Assembly (NCBI RefSeq): GCF_017813335.1
Contig: NZ_JAGIYY010000005.1
Coordinates: forward strand, 62,001 to 126,000
Length of the DNA: 64,000 nucleotides
DNA from: Tianweitania sediminis
GTDB lineage: Bacteria > Pseudomonadota > Alphaproteobacteria > Rhizobiales > Rhizobiaceae
Direction: 5' to 3'
In this document: positions 16,514 to 25,324 of the stretch, in pieces
How positions within the stretch are numbered: position 1 is the stretch's first letter
Layout: every line of letters begins with the position of its first letter
Translations under genes and position numbers: made by a program
The notes under the pieces: generated by a model
What the model saw: the letters and a program-made list of their open reading frames with translations, nothing else
Database searches by the model: none
Told to the model about the DNA's origin: nothing

Positions 16514-19093
16514 ATGACAACCACCATCGAAGCCGCGCGTCCTGACTCCCGGTTCGCAGCCCCCGTCCTGGAATGCCGCAACATCGGCAAGGAATTTCCC
16601 GGCGTGGTTGCACTGAGCGATGTCTCGCTTAGCATTCGACCTGGCGAGATTCACGCATTCCTCGGCCAGAACGGCGCCGGCAAGTCGACGCTCGTGAAAG
16701 TACTCACCGGCGTCTATGAGGCTGACCGTGGCGAGATCCTCGTGGAAGGAAGACCGGTCCAGTTTCGCGACCCCCGCGACGCGGAAGCGAACGGCATCGC
16801 GATCGTCCATCAGGACCAGCCGTTGGTGGCCCAACTCGATGTCACCCGAAATGTGTTTCTCGGCCGCGAGATCACGCGGGCTGGCGGCGTTCTCGACCTC
16901 ACAGCCATGCGTGCGAAGACAGCCGATGCTCTTAGGAAAGTCGGCGCCACCTTCGACGCTGATACGCTTGTCGCCGAACTGAGCGTCGCGCAGCGCGAGC
17001 TGGCTGCGATTGCCGCAGCCCTCGTCCGCAAGCCGCATATCCTAATCCTCGACGAGCCCACGGCGTCGCTCAGCGACAACGAGGCCGAGCTCTTGTTCGG
17101 CATCGTGCGCGGCCTGCGCGACGCCGGTGTGACGATCATCTATATCTCGCACTATCTCGACGAGGTGCTCGACCTCGTCGACCGCGTCACCGTCCTGCGG
17201 GACGGTAAACTCGTCGGCACGATGGATGTCGGCGACACGTCGCGCGCCGGCATCGTTCAGATGATGGTTGGCCGCGACATCGAGCAGCTCTACCCAAAGG
17301 AGGCGATCCCAATTGGCGAGCCGCTTCTGGAGGTCCGCGGGCTTGTCCAAGGTCACATGCTGCGCGGCGTCGATCTCGATGTCCGGCGCGGCGAGATCTT
17401 CGGCATCGCTGGCCTCATGGGCGCGGGTCGAACCGAGCTCGCTCTATCGCTAATCGGCGCCTTGCCTCGCTCTGCTGGAACCGTCACTCTTGGTGGCAGG
17501 CAATCAAATCCAGCCAGCCCGCGCGCCGCCAAGCAACAGGGTTTCGCGCTGATCCCGGAAGACCGAAGGCATGAGGGCCTCGTCACCGATATGACGGTGC
17601 GCGAGAACCTGACCTTGCCGGAGCTGTCTCGGTTTTCGCGGGTCGGCATCATCCGCTTTCGCAGCGAGCGGGCAGCCGCGACTTCGCTCGTTGAACGGCT
17701 GCGCATTCAGCCGCCGAACCTCAATCAGCTGACGCGTAATCTTTCCGGCGGCAACCAGCAGAAGATCGTCATCGGTCGCTGGCTTGCCGGCGATGCCGAA
17801 GTCTTCCTCTTCGACGAGCCGACGACGGGTGTCGATGTCGGTTCCAAGGTCGAGATCTACAAGCAGATGGTGGAACTGGCGCGCCGGGGCGCTGCCGTCA
17901 TCTTCATTTCCTCGGACTTCGAAGAGATTGCCGGCATGAGCGACAGGATCGCCGTCATGCACAAGGGCCGCATCAACAAGCTCTTCCAGCCCGGCGAAGC
18001 GACATCGGAAACGCTACTTTACTGGGCATCGGGGTCCGGCGAAGGGGTAAACCCCGATGCCGACACCAAGGTTTCGCTGGCCGACGACGCCGATAGCCAG
18101 ATGCCATCTGGAACGGCCGTTGCCTCTGCTGCTGAAGCTGCGCCGCCGAGTGTCTGGGCCCGCTGGGGCACGATCGGCGGAATGGTCGTCGTGCTGGCGC
18201 TAATCACGATCCTGGCGCCACAGTTTCTCTCGCTCAACAACATCTTCGACGTGCTGAAGCAGGGCAGCGTGCTAGCCTTCATCGCGCTAGGGCTGACCGT
18301 GGTGCTGATTGCCGGCGGATTTGACATGTCGGCGGGAGCCGTCAGCCAGTTCACCACGAACTTGGCGGCCGGAACGATGATCGCCGGCATGGGCTCGGCC
18401 GCTGCTATCGGGCTTGGCGCGCTTGTAGGGCTGCTGGCAGGTGCGATCAACGCCGCCTTGGTGCTTGTCTTCGGCATGCCCGCCTTCGTTGCGACTCTCG
18501 GAGCTATGTTCGTCGCGATGGGGGCAACGCTTCTCTATAATGGCGGGCAGGCGCTCACGCTCTCAAACCAACCCGGCTTCTTCTTCATTGGGCAGGGCTA
18601 TGTCGGGCCAGTGCCTTTCGTGTTCATGCTGTTGTTGATAGCGACGGGGGTCCTGCATTTCGTGCTGAAGCACACGCGGCTTGGCCTCCGGATGTATGCA
18701 GTTGGTCAGAACCTCGTCGCCGCGGAACTACGGGGTATCGGCCGCGCGCGTTATGCGACGGCGTCCTTCATGATCGGCGGTCTGGTCCTCGGCTTGGCCG
18801 GCGTTGTCCTGGCCTCCTACGCCTACGGCGCCTCGGCGTTGGCGACGGGCATCGACTTCCTCATCAGTGCTTTGGCTGCGGCTTTCCTCGGAAGCACCTT
18901 CAACCGCGCTGGCGAACTCAACGTCATCGGCACGGTCATTGCCGCACTCTTTCTGGCATCTTTGTCGAACGGTCTGATCTTGATCGGCATCTCTAGCCAG
19001 GCCCTGCCTGGGATCCAGGGTCTGGTCCTCATCCTTTCCATCGCACTCGGCGTGATCCACAAGCGTGGCATCGGCCAGGTCCTGATCTTCTAA
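16514..19093 (+). CDS. fused sugar ABC transporter ATPase-permease (RbsA-RbsC type)
   Basis: An 859-residue protein combining parts that are normally separate. Residues ~18-505 are a two-module RbsA-type ATPase. The first module has Walker A GQNGAGKST, signature LSVAQRE and Walker B LILDEPTAS. The second has the weakened Walker A GLMGAGRTE, signature LSGGNQQK and FLFDEPTTGVDVG. An Ala/Asp-rich linker (~510-545) leads into a RbsC-type permease (~550-859) with about nine hydrophobic segments, including VLAFIALGLTVVLIAGGFDM. No stop or frameshift separates the halves, so the fusion is in the sequence as given. A second, single permease follows after 12 bases and presumably completes the channel. 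Confidence 0.9.
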   Translation: MTTTIEAARPDSRFAAPVLECRNIGKEFPGVVALSDVSLSIRPGEIHAFLGQNGAGKSTLVKVLTGVYEADRGEILVEGRPVQFRDPRDAEANGIAIVHQDQPLVAQLDVTRNVFLGREITRAGGVLDLTAMRAKTADALRKVGATFDADTLVAELSVAQRELAAIAAALVRKPHILILDEPTASLSDNEAELLFGIVRGLRDAGVTIIYISHYLDEVLDLVDRVTVLRDGKLVGTMDVGDTSRAGIVQMMVGRDIEQLYPKEAIPIGEPLLEVRGLVQGHMLRGVDLDVRRGEIFGIAGLMGAGRTELALSLIGALPRSAGTVTLGGRQSNPASPRAAKQQGFALIPEDRRHEGLVTDMTVRENLTLPELSRFSRVGIIRFRSERAAATSLVERLRIQPPNLNQLTRNLSGGNQQKIVIGRWLAGDAEVFLFDEPTTGVDVGSKVEIYKQMVELARRGAAVIFISSDFEEIAGMSDRIAVMHKGRINKLFQPGEATSETLLYWASGSGEGVNPDADTKVSLADDADSQMPSGTAVASAAEAAPPSVWARWGTIGGMVVVLALITILAPQFLSLNNIFDVLKQGSVLAFIALGLTVVLIAGGFDMSAGAVSQFTTNLAAGTMIAGMGSAAAIGLGALVGLLAGAINAALVLVFGMPAFVATLGAMFVAMGATLLYNGGQALTLSNQPGFFFIGQGYVGPVPFVFMLLLIATGVLHFVLKHTRLGLRMYAVGQNLVAAELRGIGRARYATASFMIGGLVLGLAGVVLASYAYGASALATGIDFLISALAAAFLGSTFNRAGELNVIGTVIAALFLASLSNGLILIGISSQALPGIQGLVLILSIALGVIHKRGIGQVLIF

Positions 19094-19105
19094 GGGAGCG
19101 CTGCG

Positions 19106-20095
19106 ATGTCGAATTCTTCCATCTCCAAGTCCCAAGCGTCCTCGGCTTCAGCGATCGGCTTCCTGCGGGACTACGGTGCGATCCTCGGCATGATCGTCGT
19201 GCTGGGCATCTTCTGGTATCTAAAGCCGGCGTTTCTCACGGCCGGGAATATCGAGAACGTTTTTCGCCAGAGCGCCATCGTGATGATCATGGCGCTCGGT
19301 TTGACGATCGTCATGAAGATGCGCGGCGTCGACCTGTCGATCGCACAAACGGCCGACGCCGCCGGCTTGATCGCCGCAATGCTCATCATTGCAGGCTATC
19401 CCGTCTGGATGGCTTTTGCGATCCCGTTGCTGTTCGGTCTCGTGGTCGGCCTCGTGAACGCTGCGCTGATGGCCTATGTCGGCGTTCCTGCCATTATTGG
19501 AACGCTCGGCATGATGTTCGTCATCCGCTCCGGCGAGTTGATGGCAACCAACGGCGCCGAGCCGCAGATCCTGTTCACGCTGCCGCGCGGCGTCACACGC
19601 AACTTCCTGTGGCTTGGACAGCGTGACTTTGGGCCGTTCGCAGCGCTGATCGTGCTGGCGATCGTGGTCTTCCTGATCGTCTTCATAATCATGCGCTACA
19701 CCCGCTTTGCCCGTTACGCCAAGGCGGTTGGAAGCAATGTGCGCGCAGCCTTCCTTGCCGGCATCGACATTCGCATGACGTTTGGCTCAGGCTTTGTCAT
19801 CGCCGGTGTTCTCGCAGCACTTGCCGGCGTGGCGCTCGTGTCGCGCACAGGCATCGCCATGCCGCGCGGCGCCGAGCCCTTCCTCCTCGATGCCTTTGCC
19901 GCCGCGTATCTCGGCACGCTCGCCTCGCGGCAGGGCGAGATGAGCATTACCGGGACGCTCGTCGGCGCACTGTTCATCGGCTTCCTAAGCAACGGCCTGA
20001 CCTTGCTTGGGCTCGGCGCCCCTTATCGCTACGCGCTGAACGGCGGCTTCATCTTGCTCGCCATGGCCATCGGCGCGCTGAAACGAAAGACCTGA
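19106..20095 (+). CDS. sugar-type ABC transporter permease (RbsC family)
   Basis: A 329-residue inner-membrane protein with about eight to ten hydrophobic segments. It carries the BPD_transp_2 signatures, for example MIMALGLTIVMKMRGVDLSI near residue 55 and AFAAAYLGTLASRQGEMSI toward the C-terminus. It is presumed to pair with the permease half of the upstream fusion protein as a heterodimeric channel. GGGAGCG precedes the ATG and the gap to the fusion gene is 12 bases. Confidence 0.92.
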   Translation: MSNSSISKSQASSASAIGFLRDYGAILGMIVVLGIFWYLKPAFLTAGNIENVFRQSAIVMIMALGLTIVMKMRGVDLSIAQTADAAGLIAAMLIIAGYPVWMAFAIPLLFGLVVGLVNAALMAYVGVPAIIGTLGMMFVIRSGELMATNGAEPQILFTLPRGVTRNFLWLGQRDFGPFAALIVLAIVVFLIVFIIMRYTRFARYAKAVGSNVRAAFLAGIDIRMTFGSGFVIAGVLAALAGVALVSRTGIAMPRGAEPFLLDAFAAAYLGTLASRQGEMSITGTLVGALFIGFLSNGLTLLGLGAPYRYALNGGFILLAMAIGALKRKT

Positions 20096-20107
20096 CGGAG
20101 GATCCCC

Positions 20108-20833
20108 ATGACGCTCATCATCGACGCGCACAACCATCTCGGCACCCGCCATGGCGCCAGCCAGACTGGGGCGGACCTCGTGGCCAAAATCGACGCCGTT
20201 GGTGTCGACAAGGCTGTGATGTTCCCCTTCGTCGAGGGCAACTTCACCAACGATCCAATCAAGGAAGCCTACGATCAGTTTCCCGACCGCTTGATCCCCT
20301 ACTGCGCGGTCAATCCCTGGCAGCCTGACGCTGCTGAGGAAGTACGTCGCTGCGTGCGCGACTGGGGCTTCAAGGGCCTGAAGCTGCACCCAACCATCAA
20401 CGGCTTCCACCTGTCCGACGCCGGCCTCGTCGATCCGCTTTTCAAGATCGCCGATGAATACGGCATTCCGGTCATCGTCCACGGGGCGAGCGATCTGCTG
20501 AACAGCCCACCCGAGTTCCGGATTATGGCAAAGCGCTTCCCGAACGTGGTGCTGCTGATGGCCCATATGGGCTTCTTCTGGTCGGTCGATCAGGCAATCG
20601 AATATGCCCAGGAGTGTCCAAACCTATACCTCGAGACCTCGCGCGCGCCGATCTTCGAAATCCAGACGGCCGTGAAGGCGCTTGGCCCCGAGAAGGTCAT
20701 CTGGGGCACGGACTCACCCTTCGTGGACTATGAGTGGGAGTTCAAGAAGATGGAGCGCGCTACGGACGATGCCGAAGGCTACCGCGCGATCGTGGGCGGC
20801 AACATTGCCAAGATCCTGAACATTTCCGGCTGA
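20108..20833 (+). CDS. amidohydrolase-superfamily metal-dependent hydrolase
   Basis: A 241-residue TIM-barrel hydrolase of the Amidohydro_2 group. The N-terminal metal pair is HNH (IIDAHNHLG, residues ~5-13), followed by KGLKLHPTI (His), VIVHGASD (His), LLMAHMGFFW (His) and WGTDSPF with the catalytic Asp. Length is short for the group but all five landmark motifs are present. GGAGG lies before the ATG, 12 bases after the permease stop. It probably opens or hydrolyses the compound imported by the ABC system (a lactone, amide or decarboxylation substrate); the reaction is not determined. Confidence 0.8.
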   Translation: MTLIIDAHNHLGTRHGASQTGADLVAKIDAVGVDKAVMFPFVEGNFTNDPIKEAYDQFPDRLIPYCAVNPWQPDAAEEVRRCVRDWGFKGLKLHPTINGFHLSDAGLVDPLFKIADEYGIPVIVHGASDLLNSPPEFRIMAKRFPNVVLLMAHMGFFWSVDQAIEYAQECPNLYLETSRAPIFEIQTAVKALGPEKVIWGTDSPFVDYEWEFKKMERATDDAEGYRAIVGGNIAKILNISG

Positions 20834-20850
20834 CGAAGGCGCAGGCTCGC

Positions 20851-21810
20851 ATGGCGATTTCAGAACGAGGTGAAGCCGACAGGCGGCTCGATCAGGCGGC
20901 ACGCGCGGCCTGGCTCTACTATGTAAAGAGCAAGCGCCAGGACGACATTGCGCAGGAGCTCGGCATCTCGCGCCAGATCGTGCAGCGCCTGATCGCGCTG
21001 GCTCTCAGTGAAAACCTGATCAGCTTCCAGGTCAGGCATCCGCTCTCTGAATGTATCGCGCTGGCCGACCGTCTCAAAGAAAAGTTTGGGCTGCAGTTCT
21101 GCGAAGTCGCCCTAAACGAAGCAGGCAACACCGAAGACATCCCAGCCGTGGCGACGGTGGCTGCACACTACCTTGACAACGTGCTGATGCAAAAATCGCC
21201 CGTCACAATCGCCGTAGGGAACGGCACCGCGATGCGTGAAACTGTTATGCGTGTGAGTGCGGCAGAGCGGCCCCAGCATCGCTGCGTCTCCCTTATGGGA
21301 AATTTAACGCCCCATGGCCGGGCGAGCCGCCATGATGTGGTGACAAAGCTAGCAGAGCGCATCAATGCGCAGAGCTATCCACTTCCGATGCCCTTGGTCG
21401 CTGCAACGGTTTCCGAGCGAGACATTCTGCAGGCCCAGCTGGGCTACAAGACCCTCCGTGGGCTCGTTGACGAAGCTAGCCTGCTCGTCATGGGTAGCGG
21501 CAATGTCGGTTGGCAAGCTGGCATCCATGCAGATGGCTTCATCACCGACCCCGAACTCGCAGAGGCCATGGACGCTGGAGCCGTCGGCGAGGTGCTAGGC
21601 GGCGTGATCGACAAGTCCGGGCGATTTGTCGAGGTGAGCTATTTCGAGCGCCTGACCTCGCTGTTTCGCGCACCGAACAGCAAACAGGCGACTCTGTTGG
21701 TCAGTTCTGGTCAGATCAGGGTGCCGGCCATCCATGCGGCGCTGACAGGCAAGATCGCAAATGCGCTGATTACCGACGAGAATACAGCGAAGTCGGTCTT
21801 GGCCGTCTGA
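20851..21810 (+). CDS. SorC-family (sugar-binding) transcriptional regulator
   Basis: A 319-residue regulator. Residues ~10-60 hold an HTH (ARAAWLYYVKSKRQDDIAQE then LGISRQIVQRLIALA), and ~65-315 the SorC effector domain, which is related to sugar-phosphate isomerases and binds phosphorylated sugars in characterised members. LVMGSGNVGW and GGVIDKSGRFVE are recognisable there. The ATG at 20851 is 17 bases after the amidohydrolase stop; a longer open frame overlapping that gene is not credible. It is likely the regulator of the 15.4-21.8 kb operon, and a sugar phosphate or related metabolite is the expected inducer. Confidence 0.88.
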   Translation: MAISERGEADRRLDQAARAAWLYYVKSKRQDDIAQELGISRQIVQRLIALALSENLISFQVRHPLSECIALADRLKEKFGLQFCEVALNEAGNTEDIPAVATVAAHYLDNVLMQKSPVTIAVGNGTAMRETVMRVSAAERPQHRCVSLMGNLTPHGRASRHDVVTKLAERINAQSYPLPMPLVAATVSERDILQAQLGYKTLRGLVDEASLLVMGSGNVGWQAGIHADGFITDPELAEAMDAGAVGEVLGGVIDKSGRFVEVSYFERLTSLFRAPNSKQATLLVSSGQIRVPAIHAALTGKIANALITDENTAKSVLAV

Positions 21811-21928
21811 TCTCCTTTCTGCATGCGCCGGAGCGGCAATCTCGTGCCAAAACAGCGCACTGTTTGCTTGTTAGCTAAGCTATCGATTTCGCCAGAATCC
21901 ACGTCCTGATCGAGGCCCAAAACGAGGA

Positions 21929-22029
21929 CTTCGGAGGGCAGCGCTCTCTCCAACTGAGCTACGGGTGCAGGCCGGGCGCGAACCGCGCCGAGATGTCTTA
22001 GACGAAGAGCCGCGGCTTCAACGGGTATC
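21929..22029 (-). repeat. right copy of ~100-bp direct repeat: tRNA-Arg 5' half plus flank
   Basis: It matches 8527-8629 closely: the 5' half of tRNA-Arg from the anticodon loop to the acceptor 5' strand and about 37-63 bases of upstream flank. The tRNA part has two substitutions and no 3' half, so it cannot make a tRNA. It marks the right boundary of the island. Confidence 0.85.
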
Positions 22030-22094
22030 AAGCTTCGATGCGCCAGATTGGAAGGCCGCGTTCCGAGCTTCGGGATGACCGCCGGTAGGGTGAA

Positions 22095-22871
22095 TCAGAC
22101 GACCATCGGCGTCGCCGCACCATCCATGCTGATCGACACGCCGGTGATGTAGCTCGCTTTTTCGGACGCCAAGAATAGAACCGCGTTGGCGATCTCCTCC
22201 GGCTCGGCCATGCGCCCGAGCGGAATGCGGGCGATGCTGCGCGTTCGCGCTTCGCTAGGCGAAATGGATGCGAGCTGCGCATCCGCCTCCAAGCCTTCCG
22301 CGACCCGTTCCGTTTCGGTGAGACCCGGATTGATTGCCGCGATGCGGACGCCCTGGCTGGCATAGGCATGGGCGAGGCCGGTGGTCACCAGCATCAGGGC
22401 TGCGTTGGCAGCACCGCCGGCAACATGGATGGGCGACGCGACTTTACCGCCATTGCCGATCACATTCACCACAACGCCATGCCCGCGCGCAGCCATGCGC
22501 TTCACCACCGGGTCAATGGCATTGATGTAGGAAAAGAACTTTGCGTCCATGGCAGCCCGGTAGGCCGCCGGCGTCAGGTTGTCAGGCGCCGTGCGCTTGG
22601 CGGCACCGGCGCTGTTCACAAGAACATCGATCGAACCGAGATGCTGTTCTACCTGCTCGATCGCATCGCGAGCCTCCTGCTCATCCACGAGGTCCGCCGC
22701 AAGGGCATACACGCCTGGCAACGCGCTCACCGCTCGTTCGACATTCTCCTTTGAGCGGGAAACAACGGCGACCCGGGCGCCCTCCTGCAGGAAAGCTTGG
22801 GCGCAGGCGAAGCCGATCCCCTTCGTGCCGCCCGTGACAAGCACGACCTTTCCTTTTAGGCCGAGATCCAT
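22095..22871 (-). CDS. short-chain dehydrogenase/reductase-like protein lacking the YxxxK motif
   Basis: A 258-residue SDR fold protein. The NAD(P)-binding TGGTKGIG (residues ~13-20) and LVNSAGA are intact, and the C-terminal TGVSISMDG matches the family. Where the catalytic Ser...Tyr-x-x-x-Lys normally lies, the sequence reads GNGGKVASPIHVAGGAANAAL, so Tyr is replaced by His and the Lys position is Gly. Related SDRs with this divergent motif exist, and some may use other residues or only bind ligand. GGAGG precedes the ATG. It lies just outside the right island boundary, so it is probably a core-genome gene. Confidence 0.85.
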   Translation of the reverse strand: MDLGLKGKVVLVTGGTKGIGFACAQAFLQEGARVAVVSRSKENVERAVSALPGVYALAADLVDEQEARDAIEQVEQHLGSIDVLVNSAGAAKRTAPDNLTPAAYRAAMDAKFFSYINAIDPVVKRMAARGHGVVVNVIGNGGKVASPIHVAGGAANAALMLVTTGLAHAYASQGVRIAAINPGLTETERVAEGLEADAQLASISPSEARTRSIARIPLGRMAEPEEIANAVLFLASEKASYITGVSISMDGAATPMVV

Positions 22872-23055
22872 GGTGTCCTCCTGCTGCGGGTTAGCCGGGC
22901 CTGGGGACCGCGGCGCTGGACTGTGAGTGCCGTTTATCGAACCGAGAAGCGCCCCAACTTAGGAGCCACGCCGCCTCCGGCCCCAAGAAAGACGAAGACG
23001 CCGCGCCATCTGCCGGAAGTCCTCGATCGATGCCAGCCGATCTAGCCTGGGCAAA

Positions 23056-23910
23056 TCAGCTCTCCTCATCGACCGGGCGTAAGGTAGAGCCGCTCCGCTT
23101 CAACCGTCGCGCCATGAAGCTCAGCGCCTGGTAAACCTCGCCGGCTTGGGGATGCCATTCGCTCACAGCCACGTGCTGGCGGGTGACGACCGTCCAGTCG
23201 CCGCGAGACGCCGGTCCTGTCAACGCGCCCTGTGGGCCGAGCGCGGTGACGTTCTCCACCACCGCTTCTAGCATGGACCTGTTCAGCGCCTTTGCCACAT
23301 CGTCGGGAACCCCCGCCTGCTGCCACGCTTCCCGCGCAAGTGCCTGAAGCACAACCGCAAAGTTGCTCGAGATCACTGCGGCCGCATGGTAAAGTGGCTT
23401 GCCCTCCGTGCTGACAGGGAAGGTGTGCGCGCCAAGGCCCTGCATCAGGTCTGCGACAACCTTCAGCCCAGCCGAGTCTCCTTCCAGTCCGCATTGGGTT
23501 CCGGGGAACTGCGCTGCGGCCAAGGCCGGATCCGCGAATGTCAGCACCGGATGGGCGCTGACCAGCGACCAGCCGAGGTCACGCAACGGGAGCATCTCGC
23601 TCGCCGGGAGAAAGCCGCTGCAATGAACCGCGACCGCGGCGCCCTGCTGCTGAACGTCCCGGAGTTCAGCCGAGATGGTGCCGATCCTCGTATCCGGCAC
23701 GGTGATCAACCAGATGTCTGCCGGCCGCATGGCTGCCAAGGAGGGCACCGCCGTGCCACTGCCGATAAAGGCAGTGGCCGCCGCCGTACGCCCGGGATCG
23801 TGACCGCACACGTCCTGTATGTCGTGCAAGGCCGCGTCGGCGATGCACCTGCCCAGGGTCTGGCCGACCTTGCCCGGGCCAACCAGGTTGACCGTCAGGC
23901 GCGGCGCCAT
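23056..23910 (-). CDS. Rossmann-like / DUF2520 domain protein
   Basis: A 284-residue protein with two domains. The N-terminal dinucleotide-binding fold begins LVGPGKVGQTLGRCIADAA (residues ~9-27), with VHCSGFLP and SAHPVLTFAD further on. The C-terminal DUF2520 helical domain (about 140-270) contains YHAAAVISSNFAVVLQALA. Architecturally it resembles small NAD(P)-dependent dehydrogenases such as pyrroline-5-carboxylate or 6-phosphogluconate types, but no activity is established for DUF2520 proteins. It is on the same strand as the orphan TRAP binding protein upstream, with a 46-base gap, so they may be co-transcribed. Confidence 0.85.
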   Translation of the reverse strand: MAPRLTVNLVGPGKVGQTLGRCIADAALHDIQDVCGHDPGRTAAATAFIGSGTAVPSLAAMRPADIWLITVPDTRIGTISAELRDVQQQGAAVAVHCSGFLPASEMLPLRDLGWSLVSAHPVLTFADPALAAAQFPGTQCGLEGDSAGLKVVADLMQGLGAHTFPVSTEGKPLYHAAAVISSNFAVVLQALAREAWQQAGVPDDVAKALNRSMLEAVVENVTALGPQGALTGPASRGDWTVVTRQHVAVSEWHPQAGEVYQALSFMARRLKRSGSTLRPVDEES

Positions 23911-23956
23911 ACAACCGCCACCCGCGCCCGGCCTTTGCAGGCTGTCATCTGGATGA

Positions 23957-25048
23957 TCACCAGTTCTCGTGTTTGGCCCGCAGCATCAGGGTGTCGTAGC
24001 TGAAGTCGGCGATCTGCCACCATTGGTAAGTCTGGTCGCGGAAAGCGGTTTGATGATCAAGCAGCTTCTTGAATGCTGGGCTCTTTTCGCCGAGTTCCGT
24101 GTAGAGCTCGCGCGCCGCTGCGTAGCTCTGCTGCAGTACGTCTGGCGGAAAGGCGCGCAACTGCGTCCCTTCTGCCACGAGCTTGCGCAGGGCGATCGGG
24201 TTCTGGGCGTCGTATTTCGCCGTCATTTCCGCGCCGGCCGCCATAGCTGCCTGCTGCATCACAGCGCGATAGCGCTCGGGCAACTCGTTCCATTTGTTGA
24301 GATTGATGAAGAGGCTCATATTGGCCGCTCCTTCCCAGAACCCGGGAAAGTAGTAGTAGGGCGCGATCTTGGCCAGGCCGAGGCTTTGGTCGTCATAAGG
24401 GCCGACGAATTCGGCCGCGTCGATCGTTCCGCGTTCGAGAGAAGGATAGATGTCGCCGGCCGCGATCTGCGTCGGCACCAGACCAAGCTTCTGCAGCACC
24501 GAGCCCGCAAGACCGCCGATGCGCATCTTGATGCCGCGGATGTCCTCGACGCTCTTGATCTCCTTACGGAACCAGCCGCCCATCTGGGTGCCGGTATTGC
24601 CGATCGGCAGGTGGTGGATCTGATATGTGGCGCAGAACTCGTTGTAGAGGTCGTTGCCGCCACCTTGATAGAACCAGCCGTTCTGTTGGCGCGCGTTGGG
24701 GCCGAAGGGGATGCAGGTGCCGAAAGCGAACGCAGGGTCCTTGCCGATGTAAAAATATGCGCCTGTGTGTCCCATCTCGACTGTGCCGCTTTGCACGCCG
24801 TCCACTATGCTGAGCGGGGGGATCAATTCACCCGCGGCGAACACCTGGATCTTGAACTTGCCGTCCGTCGCGTCCGAAACGAACTTAGAGAAGGACGTGC
24901 CTGCACCGTAGATGGTGTTCAGCGAGGTGGGGTAGCTGGATTGCAGCCGCCAGTTCACCTCAGGGCTTGATTGGGCAATTGCCGGCCGCGCCAGCGTCGA
25001 CGCTGCCGCTCCTAGCCCAAGGGCTCCGATGAAATTTCTACGCTTCAT
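23957..25048 (-). CDS. orphan TRAP substrate-binding protein (TakP-like, alpha-keto acid type)
   Basis: A 363-residue binding protein. The N-terminus MKRRNFIGALGLGAAASTLA is a signal with two adjacent Arg, Tat-like but lacking a full consensus, and cleavage is expected after AIAQ. The mature part has the motifs of the TakP subgroup that binds 2-oxo acids with a cation: MGGWFRKEIKSVEDIRGIKM, GGLAGSVLQKLG and EFVGPYDDQSLGL. GGGAGG precedes the ATG at 25048. No DctQ/DctM genes adjoin it, so it must share a membrane complex encoded elsewhere or be a remnant of a larger operon. Confidence 0.88.
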   Translation of the reverse strand: MKRRNFIGALGLGAAASTLARPAIAQSSPEVNWRLQSSYPTSLNTIYGAGTSFSKFVSDATDGKFKIQVFAAGELIPPLSIVDGVQSGTVEMGHTGAYFYIGKDPAFAFGTCIPFGPNARQQNGWFYQGGGNDLYNEFCATYQIHHLPIGNTGTQMGGWFRKEIKSVEDIRGIKMRIGGLAGSVLQKLGLVPTQIAAGDIYPSLERGTIDAAEFVGPYDDQSLGLAKIAPYYYFPGFWEGAANMSLFINLNKWNELPERYRAVMQQAAMAAGAEMTAKYDAQNPIALRKLVAEGTQLRAFPPDVLQQSYAAARELYTELGEKSPAFKKLLDHQTAFRDQTYQWWQIADFSYDTLMLRAKHENW

Positions 25049-25324
25049 ACCATCCTCCCAGGTCATGCTTCGCGGTCTGAACACTCCGGCATAAGACCGG
25101 CGCCTGACGTCGAAGGGTCGACTCGCCTTTCCTTTAGAACAGAGCATGCTCGTCTTCGCCAGTGCGCAGGCCGCAGGCTGTGGCTGATCAAAGAGGATTG
25201 CTGTTGGAAGGCGGCAACATCACGTTCAGGATCGGCCGTCCAATTGCGTTTGGCGGCGGCCTGTGTCTGGAAGGGCGGGGTGTCTGCCGAACCCGTTCCA
25301 GGCTCGAAAACAGGATGGCCTTCC

